Assembly: GCA_964520885.1 (NCBI GenBank)
Contig: CAZFQD010000004.1
Span: 1 to 37,604 of the forward strand
Reading direction: 5' to 3'
Source: CAZFQD01 sp964520885
GTDB taxonomy: Bacteria > Bacillota > Clostridia > Oscillospirales > SIG519
Length of the DNA stretch: 37,604 bases
The position numbers were made by a program, and so were the translations under genes. The notes beneath the pieces were generated by a model, which was not told the origin of the DNA, made no database searches, and saw nothing but the letters and a program-made list of their open reading frames with translations. Each line of letters opens with the position of its first letter. Positions within the stretch are counted from its first letter, which is position 1. Shown piece by piece: positions 23,033-32,444 of this stretch.

Positions 23033-23108
23033 TGGTGGAGATAAGCGGGATTGAACCGCTGACCTCTTGAATGCCATTCAAGTGCTCTCCCAACTGAGCT
23101 ATACCCCC
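23033..23108 (-). tRNA. tRNA-Ala(GGC)
   Basis: 76 nt including encoded CCA. The acceptor stem starts GGGGGTA and closes with TATCTCC; it contains the G3-U70 pair that AlaRS recognises. D-arm TAGCTCAGTTGGGAGAGC, anticodon arm CTTGA-ATGGCAT-TCAAG (anticodon GGC), TΨC arm GCGGTTCAATCCCGC. Heptamer tracts flank it on both sides. Confidence 0.98.
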
Positions 23109-23111
23109 AGA

Positions 23112-23146
23112 TTAGTTGTCAGTAGTTAGTTATTAGTTGTTTTAGT
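23112..23146. repeat. Heptamer tract on the 5' side of tRNA-Ala
   Basis: ttagttg, tcagtag, ttagtta, ttagttg, ttttagt. The first four resemble the units at 2843-2877, 20 kb away. Confidence 0.85.
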
Positions 23147-23160
23147 ATTGTAAACACTGC

Positions 23161-23181
23161 TAATTCCTAATTCCTAATTAA
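23161..23181. repeat. Heptamer tract overlapping the polC stop codon
   Basis: taattcc, taattcc, taattaa; the polC stop TAG (23176-23174) is inside the array. Confidence 0.78.
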
Positions 23182-26100
23182 AAAGGCTCATCTGACTACT
23201 TTCATCCATTCCCTCAAGCACACCTTGAGATGCTAAAACCTCTATTACTGTTTTAGTAGCACCAGCTCTTATTTTTATATCCTCAATTGACATAAATTCT
23301 CCCTGCCCTCTTGCATTAGCAATAGCAGATGCGGCGTTTACCCCTAATCCCTGTAAGGCATTTAGAGGTGGTAAAAGTGCGTTATTCACTAATAAAAACT
23401 TATTTGCATCTGATTTATAAAGGTCAATAGGCAAAAATTCAAAGCCTCTTTTATACATTTCATAGCAAACTTCTAATACTGTATACATATCCTTTTCCTT
23501 ATTAGAAGCCTCTTTTTTATTATCCTTTTCCTCAATTTCCTTCATTTTATATTTAACCTTTTCAATGCCATTTATCATATGAGCCGCATCAAAAGAGTCT
23601 GCCCTAACAGTAAAATATGTAGCATAAAAAGCAAGTGGGTAATGCACCTTAAAATATGCTATTCTAAAAGCCATTGTTACATAGGCTACGGCGTGTGCTT
23701 TTGGAAACATATATTGAATTTTCTTACAAGAGTTAATATACCAAAATGGAACATTATGTTCTTTCATAATTTGTTCGTTTTCTTCTGATAAACCCTTGCC
23801 TTTTCTAACCTTTTCCATAATATTAAATGCTTCTTTTTTTGGAAGTCCCATATGAATTAAATATAACATAATATCGTCTCTTGTGCAAATGGCTTGCTTT
23901 AAGGTAGCGGTTTTATGTTTAATTAATTCTTGAGTATTATTAATCCAAACATCAGTTCCATGTGAAAGTCCAGAAATTCTCACAAGTTCAGCAAAGGTAG
24001 TAGGCTTGGTTTCCTTTAACATTTCCCTAACAAATTTTGTGCCAAATTCAGGCACTGCAAAAGAACCAACCTGATTAATTATGTTGTCCTCCTCTAAATT
24101 TAAAGCCTTTGTGGAGGTAAAAATGCTCATAGTATCCTTATCATCAAGTGGAATTTCCTTTGCATCAACACCTGTTAAATTCTCAAGCATTCTAATTACT
24201 GTAGGGTCATCATGCCCTAAAATATCCAATTTATAAAGGTTATCATGAATTGAGTGATAATCAAAATGAGTTGTTATTGTTTCGGAATTCTGGTCGTCCG
24301 CAGGTCTTTGAACGGGAGTAAAATCGTGAATATCTTTGTGTTTTGGCACTATCATTACACCACCGGGGTGCTGACCTGTTGTTTTTTTAATTCCAGAGCA
24401 ACCATTTATTAATCTTTGTTCTTCGGCTTTTCTTAATATTTGATTTTTTTCTTCAAAATATTTTTTAACAAATCCATAAGCACTTTTTGAGGCAATCGTG
24501 CTTATTGTTCCTGCTCTAAAAACATACCCTTCCCCAAAAAGTTCCTCTGTGTATTTGTGTGCTTTTGCTTGATATTCACCTGAAAAATTAAGGTCAATAT
24601 CAGGAGCTTTATCTCCGTCAAATCCCAAAAAAGTTTCAAATGGAATATCGTGTCCATCTTTTATATATGCCGTGTTACATATAGGACATTTTTTGTTAGG
24701 TAAATCCACACCGCTTTCAAAACTGCCATCAACAACAAACTCTGAGTTTTTACAATTAGGGCAAATATAATGTGGGCTTAAGGCATTTACCTCAGTAATT
24801 CCCGCTAAAAAGGCAACCAAAGATGAGCCAACCGAACCTCTTGAACCAACTAAATAGCCTTCCTCTAACGATTTAGACACTAATTTTTGAGCAATCATAT
24901 ACATAACCGAAAAGCCGTGCTTAGTAATTGAATTTAGTTCTCTGTCCATTCTCTCTTGAACTACTTCTGGCAATGGCTGACCATAAATTTCATTTGCCCT
25001 TGAAATAGTCAATTTTTTTAAATCCTCTTCTGCTCCTTCCATTTCTGGTGGAAAGGATTCCTTTGGAATTGGTCTAATTTCCTCGCATAGATTTGCAATT
25101 AAATTTGTATTTGTAACAACTACCTCATAAGCCTTTTGCTCACCTAAATAAGAAAACTCCTCTAACATTTCATCAGTAGTTTTTAAATATAATGGAGCCT
25201 GTTTATCAGCATCCTCATAACCTTGCCCTGCCATTAGTATTCTTCTGAAAATTTCGTCCTTTGCATCTAAGAAATGCACATCACCGGTAGCCACAACAGG
25301 TAAATTTAACTTTTCGCCCAATTTTACAATAGTCTTATTAAATTCCTTTAAATTTTCTTGGCTTTCTACTACATTACTTTCAATTAAAAAATTATTATTA
25401 GCCAAAGGCTGAATTTCAAGATAATCATAAAATTTTGCAATATCGCACAATTCTCCCCAAGGCTTATTTTCTTTAATAGCACTATAAAGTTCTCCTGCTT
25501 CGCAAGCAGAACCTAAAATTAGCCCCTCTCTAAACTGCATAAGTTGACTTTTCATAATTCTTGGCTTCTTGTAAAAATACTTTAAATGTGAACTCGAAAT
25601 TAAATTATATAAATTTTTAAGTCCTATTAAATTTTTTACTAAAATAATTTGGTGATAGGATTTATCTTTTTTTGAACCCTCATTGCCAATTAATTCATTT
25701 ATTTGCGAAATATTTTGGATGCTTTTTTCCTTTAAAACATTAAACAAATTAAATAAGATTTTTGCTAAAACTACTGCATCATCAGTTGCTCTGTGATGAT
25801 TAAACTTAGGTAGTTTTATATGCTCTGCCACTAAGTTTAATTTAACACTTTTCATTTCGGGAAAACAAAAGCGACAAATAGGAACAGTATCAATATATGT
25901 AAAATTAAATTTCTTATTTGTTTTTTTAGCCCCCTCTTTTATAAAGGAAATATCAAATGGTGCGTTATGTGCTACTAATGCTCTATTTCCAACAAATTCA
26001 TAAAACATATCCAATGCCTCGCTTAGTTTTGGTGCATCCTTAACATCGTTATCTGTAATTCCTGTTAGTTGCGTAATTTTTTCAGGTATTGGCTTTAAAG

Positions 26101-27421
26101 GATTAACAAAGGTATTAAAACTATCTATTATTTGACCGTCTTTAACTAAAACTGCACCAATTTCGGTAATTTCTTCGGTATTTGCAAAAAGTCCTGTAGT
26201 TTCAATATCAAATACAATAAATTCTCCGTTAAAGTCAGTTTCTAAATTACCATAAACAATTGGATTAGTGTCATTTACAAAGTAACTTTCTATTCCATAA
26301 AGCACTTTAATATTATGCTTTTTAGCAGCATTCATTGCATCTGGAAAAGCTTGTGCTACTCCATGGTCGGTTATTGCTATTGCACTATGTCCCCATTTTG
26401 CCGCTTTTTCAATTATTTTTGCTACCGGAGTAACAGCATCCATAGACGACATATTGCTATGAGTATGTAGTTCAACCCTTTTAATTTCGGCATTATCAAG
26501 TTCAATCGTTTTCTCTAATCGGACTATATCAAAAGGAGTAATAACTGTATCATTTTCAAATCTGTCAATATATGCGTCTCCACGAACTAAAACATTCATT
26601 CCATTAGAAATTTTTTCAAAAATTGGCTCTGTTTTCTTTCTATCATCAAATATTTTAACTGTAATTGAGCCTGTTGTATCAGTTATATTAAAGGTAAGAA
26701 TACATTTATCGTTTCTTGTTGTTTTTTTAAATATATTAAAAACTTCGCCACTTACAACTACTCTACCAGAGTATTCATCTATTTGACCAATTTCACAAGG
26801 TTTTTCTTTAACTAACTTGCCTAAAATAATATCATTTTTTCCTTTCCCATTAGTTTTACTATTTGACTTTGGTAACTTTTCGCTTATGTTTTTTATTTGC
26901 TTTTGTTGATTTTCTTTATATGCCTCTAAAAATTCATCATTATTAGGGTCAATAAATACTACTGATATTTTTTTTGAAAATTGCTCAAATATCAATGTTT
27001 CAAGTTTTGAGTTTAAATTGCTTTGCAACAATAAATCACTACTTTTATTTTTAAGTTTAATAATTAACTTATTATCTTCAAATAAAGCCTCACTCCCATT
27101 TAAAAAACCATTTACCATAGGAATTTGTTTTTTTGCAACACTTAAAATATATGAATACACCTCTTGAGTATTTAATGCGTTGTCTGAATATTTTGGTGTT
27201 ATGCAAACTTTATTTAAGTTATATGCTTCTTTTAACTTTTCGCTTATTTTTTCAATAATATTTAGTTCTGCAATAGATGAAAGAATAATATTGAATTCAA
27301 ATTCTCTTGCCTCGCTTTTAAACTTCATACCATCTATAAAAGCCGATGAAATGATTTTTTCATCGGTTTCTTCACTTATATACTTATTAAACATTTCTAT
27401 AAAAGTCTTTTTCCCTTCCAC
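23174..27421 (-). CDS. polC: DNA polymerase III alpha subunit, PolC type
   Basis: The replicative polymerase of low-GC Gram-positives with built-in proofreading. 1415 aa. Domains in order: N-terminal region, OB fold (about 205-300), PHP domain starting HTHSNMSSMD (about 319) and ending after the exonuclease insertion, DnaQ-like 3'-5' exonuclease (about 402-555; DIETTG and HRATDDAVV), palm/fingers with SRGSVGSSLVA (about 860), the zinc-binding cysteines CPNC...CPIC (about 887-915), catalytic DIDLNFSGEY with D941 and D943 and a third aspartate near 1066, then a helix-hairpin-helix near the C-terminus. The start is GTG 27421 with AAGGGA ahead. It is the last protein gene of the uppS-cdsA-dxr-rseP-ispG-polC operon. 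Confidence 0.98.
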   Translation of the reverse strand: MEGKKTFIEMFNKYISEETDEKIISSAFIDGMKFKSEAREFEFNIILSSIAELNIIEKISEKLKEAYNLNKVCITPKYSDNALNTQEVYSYILSVAKKQIPMVNGFLNGSEALFEDNKLIIKLKNKSSDLLLQSNLNSKLETLIFEQFSKKISVVFIDPNNDEFLEAYKENQQKQIKNISEKLPKSNSKTNGKGKNDIILGKLVKEKPCEIGQIDEYSGRVVVSGEVFNIFKKTTRNDKCILTFNITDTTGSITVKIFDDRKKTEPIFEKISNGMNVLVRGDAYIDRFENDTVITPFDIVRLEKTIELDNAEIKRVELHTHSNMSSMDAVTPVAKIIEKAAKWGHSAIAITDHGVAQAFPDAMNAAKKHNIKVLYGIESYFVNDTNPIVYGNLETDFNGEFIVFDIETTGLFANTEEITEIGAVLVKDGQIIDSFNTFVNPLKPIPEKITQLTGITDNDVKDAPKLSEALDMFYEFVGNRALVAHNAPFDISFIKEGAKKTNKKFNFTYIDTVPICRFCFPEMKSVKLNLVAEHIKLPKFNHHRATDDAVVLAKILFNLFNVLKEKSIQNISQINELIGNEGSKKDKSYHQIILVKNLIGLKNLYNLISSSHLKYFYKKPRIMKSQLMQFREGLILGSACEAGELYSAIKENKPWGELCDIAKFYDYLEIQPLANNNFLIESNVVESQENLKEFNKTIVKLGEKLNLPVVATGDVHFLDAKDEIFRRILMAGQGYEDADKQAPLYLKTTDEMLEEFSYLGEQKAYEVVVTNTNLIANLCEEIRPIPKESFPPEMEGAEEDLKKLTISRANEIYGQPLPEVVQERMDRELNSITKHGFSVMYMIAQKLVSKSLEEGYLVGSRGSVGSSLVAFLAGITEVNALSPHYICPNCKNSEFVVDGSFESGVDLPNKKCPICNTAYIKDGHDIPFETFLGFDGDKAPDIDLNFSGEYQAKAHKYTEELFGEGYVFRAGTISTIASKSAYGFVKKYFEEKNQILRKAEEQRLINGCSGIKKTTGQHPGGVMIVPKHKDIHDFTPVQRPADDQNSETITTHFDYHSIHDNLYKLDILGHDDPTVIRMLENLTGVDAKEIPLDDKDTMSIFTSTKALNLEEDNIINQVGSFAVPEFGTKFVREMLKETKPTTFAELVRISGLSHGTDVWINNTQELIKHKTATLKQAICTRDDIMLYLIHMGLPKKEAFNIMEKVRKGKGLSEENEQIMKEHNVPFWYINSCKKIQYMFPKAHAVAYVTMAFRIAYFKVHYPLAFYATYFTVRADSFDAAHMINGIEKVKYKMKEIEEKDNKKEASNKEKDMYTVLEVCYEMYKRGFEFLPIDLYKSDANKFLLVNNALLPPLNALQGLGVNAASAIANARGQGEFMSIEDIKIRAGATKTVIEVLASQGVLEGMDESSQMSLFN

Positions 27422-27463
27422 TTTATAATTCCCTTCTATTTTATATAAAGAATATCGTAATTG

Positions 27464-28516
27464 TTAAAGTTTTTCTATCTCTTTTAATAACTCCTCTAAA
27501 AGTTTATCCTCTTTTACCTTCTTTATTATTTCGCCTTTTTTAAAAATAAGCCCTTCGCCTTTGCCTCCTGCAATTCCAATGTCGGCTTCTTTTGCCTCAC
27601 CGGGACCGTTTACAACGCACCCCATAATAGCAACTTTTATATTTTTATTGGATTTTTGCAAAAGGGCTTCAACTTTATTTGCCAAACTAATTAAATCAAT
27701 TTCAGTTCTTCCGCATGTAGGGCAAGAAATAATTTCAACCCCTCCGTTATAAAGCCCCACCGCTCTTAAAATATCATACCCTGCAAATATTTCATTTATT
27801 GGCTGTGCCGTTAAAGACACTCTAATAGTATCCCCAATTCCTTTTTGCAAAAGTGTGCCAATGCCAATTGCACTTTTTATAAGACCTGACCTTTGTGTTC
27901 CTGCCTCGGTTACCCCTAAATGCAAAGGGTATTCACTTTGTTCGGATAATAAAGTATAAGCATTTATCATATCAACAACATTTGAAGATTTTATTGATAC
28001 TACAATATTATTAAAATCAAACTTTTCTAAAAGCGAAATATGGTATTTTGCACTTTCAACCATTGCTTGAGGAGTGGGATGAAAATACTTTTTCAAAATA
28101 TGTTTTTCCAAAGAGCCACTATTAACACCAATCCTAATTGGTATGTTTTTTAATTTGCAAGCATTAACAACTTCTTTAATTTTGCTTTGCTCTCCTATAT
28201 TCCCCGGATTTATACGGATTTTATCAGCCCCGGCATTACAAGCTTCAATAGCCAATTTATAATCAAAATGAATATCGGCCACTAAGGGAATTTTTATCTC
28301 TTTTTTTATTTCATATAAAGCCTTAACAACTTGCATATCAGGAACAGCAACACGAATAATATTACAGCCTGCGTCTTGCAACTCTTTAATTTGCTTTACA
28401 GTATTTACAACATCACTTGTCTTAGTATTGCACATTGATTGAATGGCAATAGAATTTCCATTGCCAATTTTAATATTTCCAATTTTTATTTCTTTGGTTT
28501 TTTTACGGATAATCAT
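27464..28516 (-). CDS. ispG: 4-hydroxy-3-methylbut-2-enyl diphosphate synthase (IspG)
   Basis: IspG is the 4Fe-4S enzyme of the MEP pathway converting MEcPP to HMBPP. 350 aa: a TIM-barrel part (IAIQSMCNTKTSDV, ADIHFDYKLAI, DKIRINPGNIG, GVNSGSLE, SLTAQPINEI) followed by the cluster domain with CPTCGRTE and the third cysteine in MGCVVNGPGEA. The start is ATG 28516 with GAGGAT upstream. Upstream lie 146 nt without repeats, then the R-M cassette; a weak TTGCAT-17-GATACT in that gap could restart transcription. In related operons ispG normally follows rseP directly. Confidence 0.97.
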   Translation of the reverse strand: MIIRKKTKEIKIGNIKIGNGNSIAIQSMCNTKTSDVVNTVKQIKELQDAGCNIIRVAVPDMQVVKALYEIKKEIKIPLVADIHFDYKLAIEACNAGADKIRINPGNIGEQSKIKEVVNACKLKNIPIRIGVNSGSLEKHILKKYFHPTPQAMVESAKYHISLLEKFDFNNIVVSIKSSNVVDMINAYTLLSEQSEYPLHLGVTEAGTQRSGLIKSAIGIGTLLQKGIGDTIRVSLTAQPINEIFAGYDILRAVGLYNGGVEIISCPTCGRTEIDLISLANKVEALLQKSNKNIKVAIMGCVVNGPGEAKEADIGIAGGKGEGLIFKKGEIIKKVKEDKLLEELLKEIEKL

Positions 28517-28662
28517 AATAAATATCCTCACTCCACTTTTGCGGGTTAGTATCTATGGCAGGTCATGCTAATGCAACTATTACTATATACCTCTTTGAAT
28601 TTCTAAAACAAAGGGAATAACTGGCACAGACTTAGCCCACCCAAAGTGAAAACTAATAAATT

Positions 28663-29346
28663 TCAGTTTTTTCTCATTATAAACAAATATTTAAATCCTC
28701 TTAAATAAAAATTATGTTGTCTTGCGAGGTTATGCCATAATCCAGTATTTGATGTTTGATTATGTCGTGTCAAGCAAATTATATCTATTGTCTCAAAATA
28801 TTTAATAAGTCGGCTATATAACAAAAAACCAGTAGGGACAAACTTTTTATTTTTCCATTGGTCACCTATAACCCAAGCCATAACTTTTTTTGCTTTTAAA
28901 ATTCTGCTAATTTCAATTGCTACTTTTTCTAATTCAGTATAAAATTCTTCATTTTCGCAAGATATTTTTCCAATACATTCTATGTTTTCAGAATAATTAA
29001 TATTATCTGAATAAGGAGAATCAATAAAAACAAAGTCAACGCTTTCATTATCTAAAGGGATATTTCTTGCATCGTTTTTTATTGTATCATCACGAATAGA
29101 ATTAATATCATAACCAATAACTTTGCGATTTAATTCTTTTGCGACATCAATTGTCGTTCCACTACCGCACATAGGGTCTACAACTAAATCTCCTTCATTT
29201 GTATATCTCATAAGTAAGTTCCATACTACAAATGCAGGAGTAACTCCTTTATACTTGTTGTTCCCATGTGGAACATTTCCATAATTTTGAGTAGGAAAGT
29301 CCCAAAGTGTTGTTGACTCAATTTGTACTTCCTTTTTTATTTTCAT
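28663..29346 (-). CDS. DNA methyltransferase, small, of R-M cassette 1
   Basis: 227 aa. SAM-binding motif I is DPMCGSGTT (57-65), followed by VIGYDI. The catalytic motif IV is IDSPYSDN (DSPY at 109-112), where DPPY, SPPY or NPPY is usual, so the proline-proline pair is not kept. Motif I precedes IV with only about 45 residues between, leaving no room there for a target-recognition domain; the C-terminal half would have to serve. Together with the adjacent endonuclease and second methyltransferase it forms an M-R-M cassette. N4-cytosine or N6-adenine specificity cannot be decided. The start is ATG 29346; its AGGAT box overlaps the endonuclease stop. Confidence 0.85.
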   Translation of the reverse strand: MKIKKEVQIESTTLWDFPTQNYGNVPHGNNKYKGVTPAFVVWNLLMRYTNEGDLVVDPMCGSGTTIDVAKELNRKVIGYDINSIRDDTIKNDARNIPLDNESVDFVFIDSPYSDNINYSENIECIGKISCENEEFYTELEKVAIEISRILKAKKVMAWVIGDQWKNKKFVPTGFLLYSRLIKYFETIDIICLTRHNQTSNTGLWHNLARQHNFYLRGFKYLFIMRKN

Positions 29347-29359
29347 AATGATTAATATC

Positions 29360-30028
29360 CTATAGCAAATTATTTTTTAAATCATCAATAAATTTATCAA
29401 ATGTTTTCACTTTAATACTTTCTTGTATAGAACTTTCGCTTAAAATATAACTGCCATCTAAATCTGCTTCTACTATTGCTCTTCCTTTTTTTATAGGTAA
29501 TTTCGTTGTTAATGTTCCATCTTCATCAGGTGTTATAAAATATACTTTTATATGCTGAGTTACTTTATCTGAAGAAAGTTTTATTTTCCAATAACCTGTT
29601 TGTGCAATTCTCTCACGCAAAGTAACCTTTATTGATAAAACAGCAACTACTTCGCAATTTTTTGGATTAAAAATAACTATATCAACATCAGGTAAATGCG
29701 AACCATACTCTCCATAGTCAACTAACAAATTCCTTTTTACTTTCCCAAGTATTTCACTTAAATTAGCACCATTGGTTCTTTCTAATTTGTTACCATTTAC
29801 AACCTCAAGCCCTAAATCTCTCACTTCATCAGTTATTATATATTCAATTAACTTTTCAAGATTTTTTCCTTTAAAAGCTCTCCATGATTGCTCATGGTCT
29901 GTACCATAAAAATCTTTTTTGTGTTTCTCTTTTGCTTCAATAAAAACTTCTGATATATGTTTAAATGCTTCGTTTCCGTATTTCTGCTTTTTCATTTCGT
30001 ACAGTTCAATAATATCATTAATAGTCAT
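29360..30028 (-). CDS. Type II restriction endonuclease of R-M cassette 1 (possibly BsaWI-like)
   Basis: 222 aa, between two methyltransferases. A PD-(D/E)XK core is visible: HLPDVDIVIF (D114/D116) then VVAVLSIKVTLRERIAQTGY, where S-I-K134 supplies the catalytic lysine and the following LRERxAQTGYWK is a signature seen in several type II endonucleases. The N-terminal helical half includes SWRAFKGKNLEKLIEYII. From memory the layout resembles the BsaWI group (WCCGGW), but that is tentative and not needed for the general call. It lies 24 nt after the large methyltransferase and 13 nt before the small one. The start is ATG 30028 with a poor ribosome-binding site, implying low expression or coupling. 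Confidence 0.8.
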   Translation of the reverse strand: MTINDIIELYEMKKQKYGNEAFKHISEVFIEAKEKHKKDFYGTDHEQSWRAFKGKNLEKLIEYIITDEVRDLGLEVVNGNKLERTNGANLSEILGKVKRNLLVDYGEYGSHLPDVDIVIFNPKNCEVVAVLSIKVTLRERIAQTGYWKIKLSSDKVTQHIKVYFITPDEDGTLTTKLPIKKGRAIVEADLDGSYILSESSIQESIKVKTFDKFIDDLKNNLL

Positions 30029-30052
30029 AAAAAAAACATCTCATTTAAAATA

Positions 30053-31354
30053 TTAGATTTTTTCCATAATTAATATATATTCTGTAGGATAAGCCAGTTT
30101 AAGATTTTTATCATTATTTTTTGTAAATTGACCTGTTTCAGAGTTTCTTGTTGAGGGTAACATTTTTGAAGGTATTTCTCTATGAATAATATGATTTGTT
30201 GAAAATCCAATATTTTCAAATTGTTCTTGAAAAACTTCAGCATTTAAAATATCAACTCCATTAAATTTAGTGTTTCCTATTACTACACATGCTTTCCCAC
30301 CTTTTTTTAAAACTCTTTTCATTTCTATAAAACTTTCTAACATATCACAAAAATAGTTTTTTACTTCTCTGTTTTTTTTGTTGTTTCCAAGTTGACATAT
30401 AATTTTTTCAGCTAAATTACTTTTTAAATCAGTTTCTCTCCTTTCATTATATGCACTACCAATAAATTTTTTTCTAAAAGAAGAAAAATCATCCAAGTAA
30501 CCCAACCATAAAGAAGGCAACTGATGGAGGTCTGCATATTCATAAGAAGTTACATAAGGAGGGCTTGTTACAATTAATTTTGCTTTTTCATTTTCACAAG
30601 GAGTCCTTCTTGAATCTCCACACTCAACATATCTAAACTTATCAATATTATATATGATATCTCTATTTAAAATTTCTAATAATTCAATATGCCTTTTAAT
30701 CATTTTTTTAGATTGATTAATAAAAAGTATTTGGGGGTCATAATCTTTTTTATTTTTGTCTCTCGTTGGCTTAACACTTTTTTGCAACCAAATTGAAGAT
30801 GATTTCAATATTTGCGCAAATGAAACTCTAAAAAAATCTTTAATTTCTTTGTTCTCTATTTCTTCAATTCTCGCAAGTATAATCAATAATTTTTCTTTTT
30901 GATAAGGTTTGAACCAATAATCAATTCTTTCATTAAGTATGAATATAGATTGTGCTTTAATAAGAAAACTTTCATATTTTCCGTTTAATCTATTATTTAA
31001 ATCATATTCAATAGCGGAAAATTCGTTTAACAATTCTTTTTGTTCTAAAGGGGTAGTTTTTACTTTTGAAAGCAAATATGCAAAATCATTTATATCAGTT
31101 CCAATTCCAATACGATTATTAACAATTGATTCAACAATAGTTGTTCCACTACCCATAAATGGGTCAATAATTATATCATTTTCATTACTATATTCTAAAA
31201 TTAATCTTGAAGCAAGTTGCGGTATAAATTTTGCAGGATATGTATAATATCCGTGTGTAATATAAGCAGTGTCCTTAATAGTTTTATCAGAAAATGACCA
31301 TGAGTAATCAACTGGAAATGAAGAAAGTTGAATACTTGAATTATTATTTAACAT
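30053..31354 (-). CDS. DNA methyltransferase, large, of R-M cassette 1
   Basis: 433 aa. YPAKFIPQLA at about 39-48, motif I DPFMGSGTT (64-72), and motif IV TSPPYVTSYEYAD (SPPY 264-267) about 190 residues later, so the middle likely holds the recognition domain. SPPY suits N4-cytosine or N6-adenine methylation. The KFIPQLA-...-DPFxGSGTT block and SPPYV are shared with the methyltransferase of cassette 2 (34387-35967), suggesting distant common origin. It is the first gene of the M-R-M cassette, 14 nt after rseP with a strong AGGGGGAAA ribosome-binding site. The start is ATG 31354. Confidence 0.9.
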   Translation of the reverse strand: MLNNNSSIQLSSFPVDYSWSFSDKTIKDTAYITHGYYTYPAKFIPQLASRLILEYSNENDIIIDPFMGSGTTIVESIVNNRIGIGTDINDFAYLLSKVKTTPLEQKELLNEFSAIEYDLNNRLNGKYESFLIKAQSIFILNERIDYWFKPYQKEKLLIILARIEEIENKEIKDFFRVSFAQILKSSSIWLQKSVKPTRDKNKKDYDPQILFINQSKKMIKRHIELLEILNRDIIYNIDKFRYVECGDSRRTPCENEKAKLIVTSPPYVTSYEYADLHQLPSLWLGYLDDFSSFRKKFIGSAYNERRETDLKSNLAEKIICQLGNNKKNREVKNYFCDMLESFIEMKRVLKKGGKACVVIGNTKFNGVDILNAEVFQEQFENIGFSTNHIIHREIPSKMLPSTRNSETGQFTKNNDKNLKLAYPTEYILIMEKI

Positions 31355-31368
31355 ATTATTTCCCCCTA

Positions 31369-32367
31369 TTACTTAATAAACAAATGCTTTATATCATTAA
31401 AAGTTACCAAAACCATCAATAGCATTAGCAAAATAAAGCCTGCAAAGTGGACATAACCTTCGTATTCAGCCTTTACTGGTTTTCCTCGCACTGCCTCAAT
31501 TAATAAAAATATTAATCTTCCACCATCAAGTGCTGGTAAAGGTAATAAATTAAACACCCCTAAATTTATAGTAATGAAAGCTATCAGAGAAAACAATGCC
31601 ACTACTCCGCTATTTGCCGCATCTCCTACCGCCTTAGTCATTCCAACTGGACCACTTGCTTGCTCTAAACCTATTCTCCCTGTTACTAAATCCAAAAGCG
31701 AAAGTCCCACCATTCTCACAATTGAAATAGTAAGCTTACCCGAATTTGAAAGCACAGTTATAACATTTTTACCCTCAACAACAGGAGAAAAACCTAAAAT
31801 ATAAGTTCCATCTTCATCTACTAATTTAAAATCAGAAATAGTTATTTCTTTATTATTTCTAATTACTTTAACAGTTGTAGTATCATTATTTAAACGCATA
31901 ATTAAGAAAGGAATGTCCAAAGAGCTGATTATTCTATTATTATCAATTTCAGTAACAATATCTCCTGCAACAAGAGCCGTTTGTTCAGGTAAAGGTTTGT
32001 CCACCTTTGAAGTATTAAAATCTCCACTTGTTAATGAGATAATAAAAACTAAAATAATAAATCCCAACACTATATTCATTATAGCTCCTGCTATAACAAT
32101 TAATATTTTTTGATAAACCTTTTTTTTGTTAAATGCTCCATCTTCTTCGCTCTGTTCGTCCTCGCCCTCCATTTTTACATAGCCACCAATGGGAAAAGCC
32201 CTCAATGAATACTGAGTATCACCCTTTTGCTTTTTCCAAATAACCGGTCCCATACCTAAAGCAAATTCGTTGACCTTTACCTTAAATAGCTTGGCAAAAA
32301 AGAAATGACCACCTTCGTGTATTAATATTAATACACCAAGAATGATTATAAAATATAAAATATCCAT
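31369..32367 (-). CDS. rseP: Site-2 intramembrane metalloprotease RseP/RasP
   Basis: Membrane zinc protease that cleaves anti-sigma factors, signal peptides and division proteins within the bilayer. 332 aa: the first helix ends in the HEGGH zinc motif (HExxH), followed by FALGMGPVIW and FPIGGYVKMEGEDE; a PDZ domain lies at about 120-190; the second zinc ligand is in LLPLPALDGGRL (about 275-290); a last helix ends the protein. The start is ATG 32367 after AGGGGG. Upstream dxr is 77 nt away, with a heptamer tract between; downstream the first R-M gene is only 14 nt away. Confidence 0.96.
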   Translation of the reverse strand: MDILYFIIILGVLILIHEGGHFFFAKLFKVKVNEFALGMGPVIWKKQKGDTQYSLRAFPIGGYVKMEGEDEQSEEDGAFNKKKVYQKILIVIAGAIMNIVLGFIILVFIISLTSGDFNTSKVDKPLPEQTALVAGDIVTEIDNNRIISSLDIPFLIMRLNNDTTTVKVIRNNKEITISDFKLVDEDGTYILGFSPVVEGKNVITVLSNSGKLTISIVRMVGLSLLDLVTGRIGLEQASGPVGMTKAVGDAANSGVVALFSLIAFITINLGVFNLLPLPALDGGRLIFLLIEAVRGKPVKAEYEGYVHFAGFILLMLLMVLVTFNDIKHLFIK

Positions 32368-32381
32368 AGTAAAACCCCCTA

Positions 32382-32423
32382 TCAGTAGTCAGTTGTCAGA
32401 AATCAGATGTCAAAAATCAAAAT
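32382..32423. repeat. Heptamer tract, six units (dxr-rseP gap)
   Basis: tcagtag, tcagttg, tcagaaa, tcagatg, tcaaaaa, tcaaaat. On the transcribed sense (minus) strand every unit gives TGA at 7-nt spacing. It is the only heptamer tract within the uppS-ispG part of the operon. Confidence 0.88.
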
Positions 32424-32444
32424 CTACTACATCTTATTTCTATG

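Noticed and set aside
28517..28662. Mobile-element remnant or att site between ispG and the M-R-M cassette
   Set aside because: No direct repeats matching the other cassette edge near 31355-31368 and no transposase fragment are visible; only a weak promoter-like sequence.
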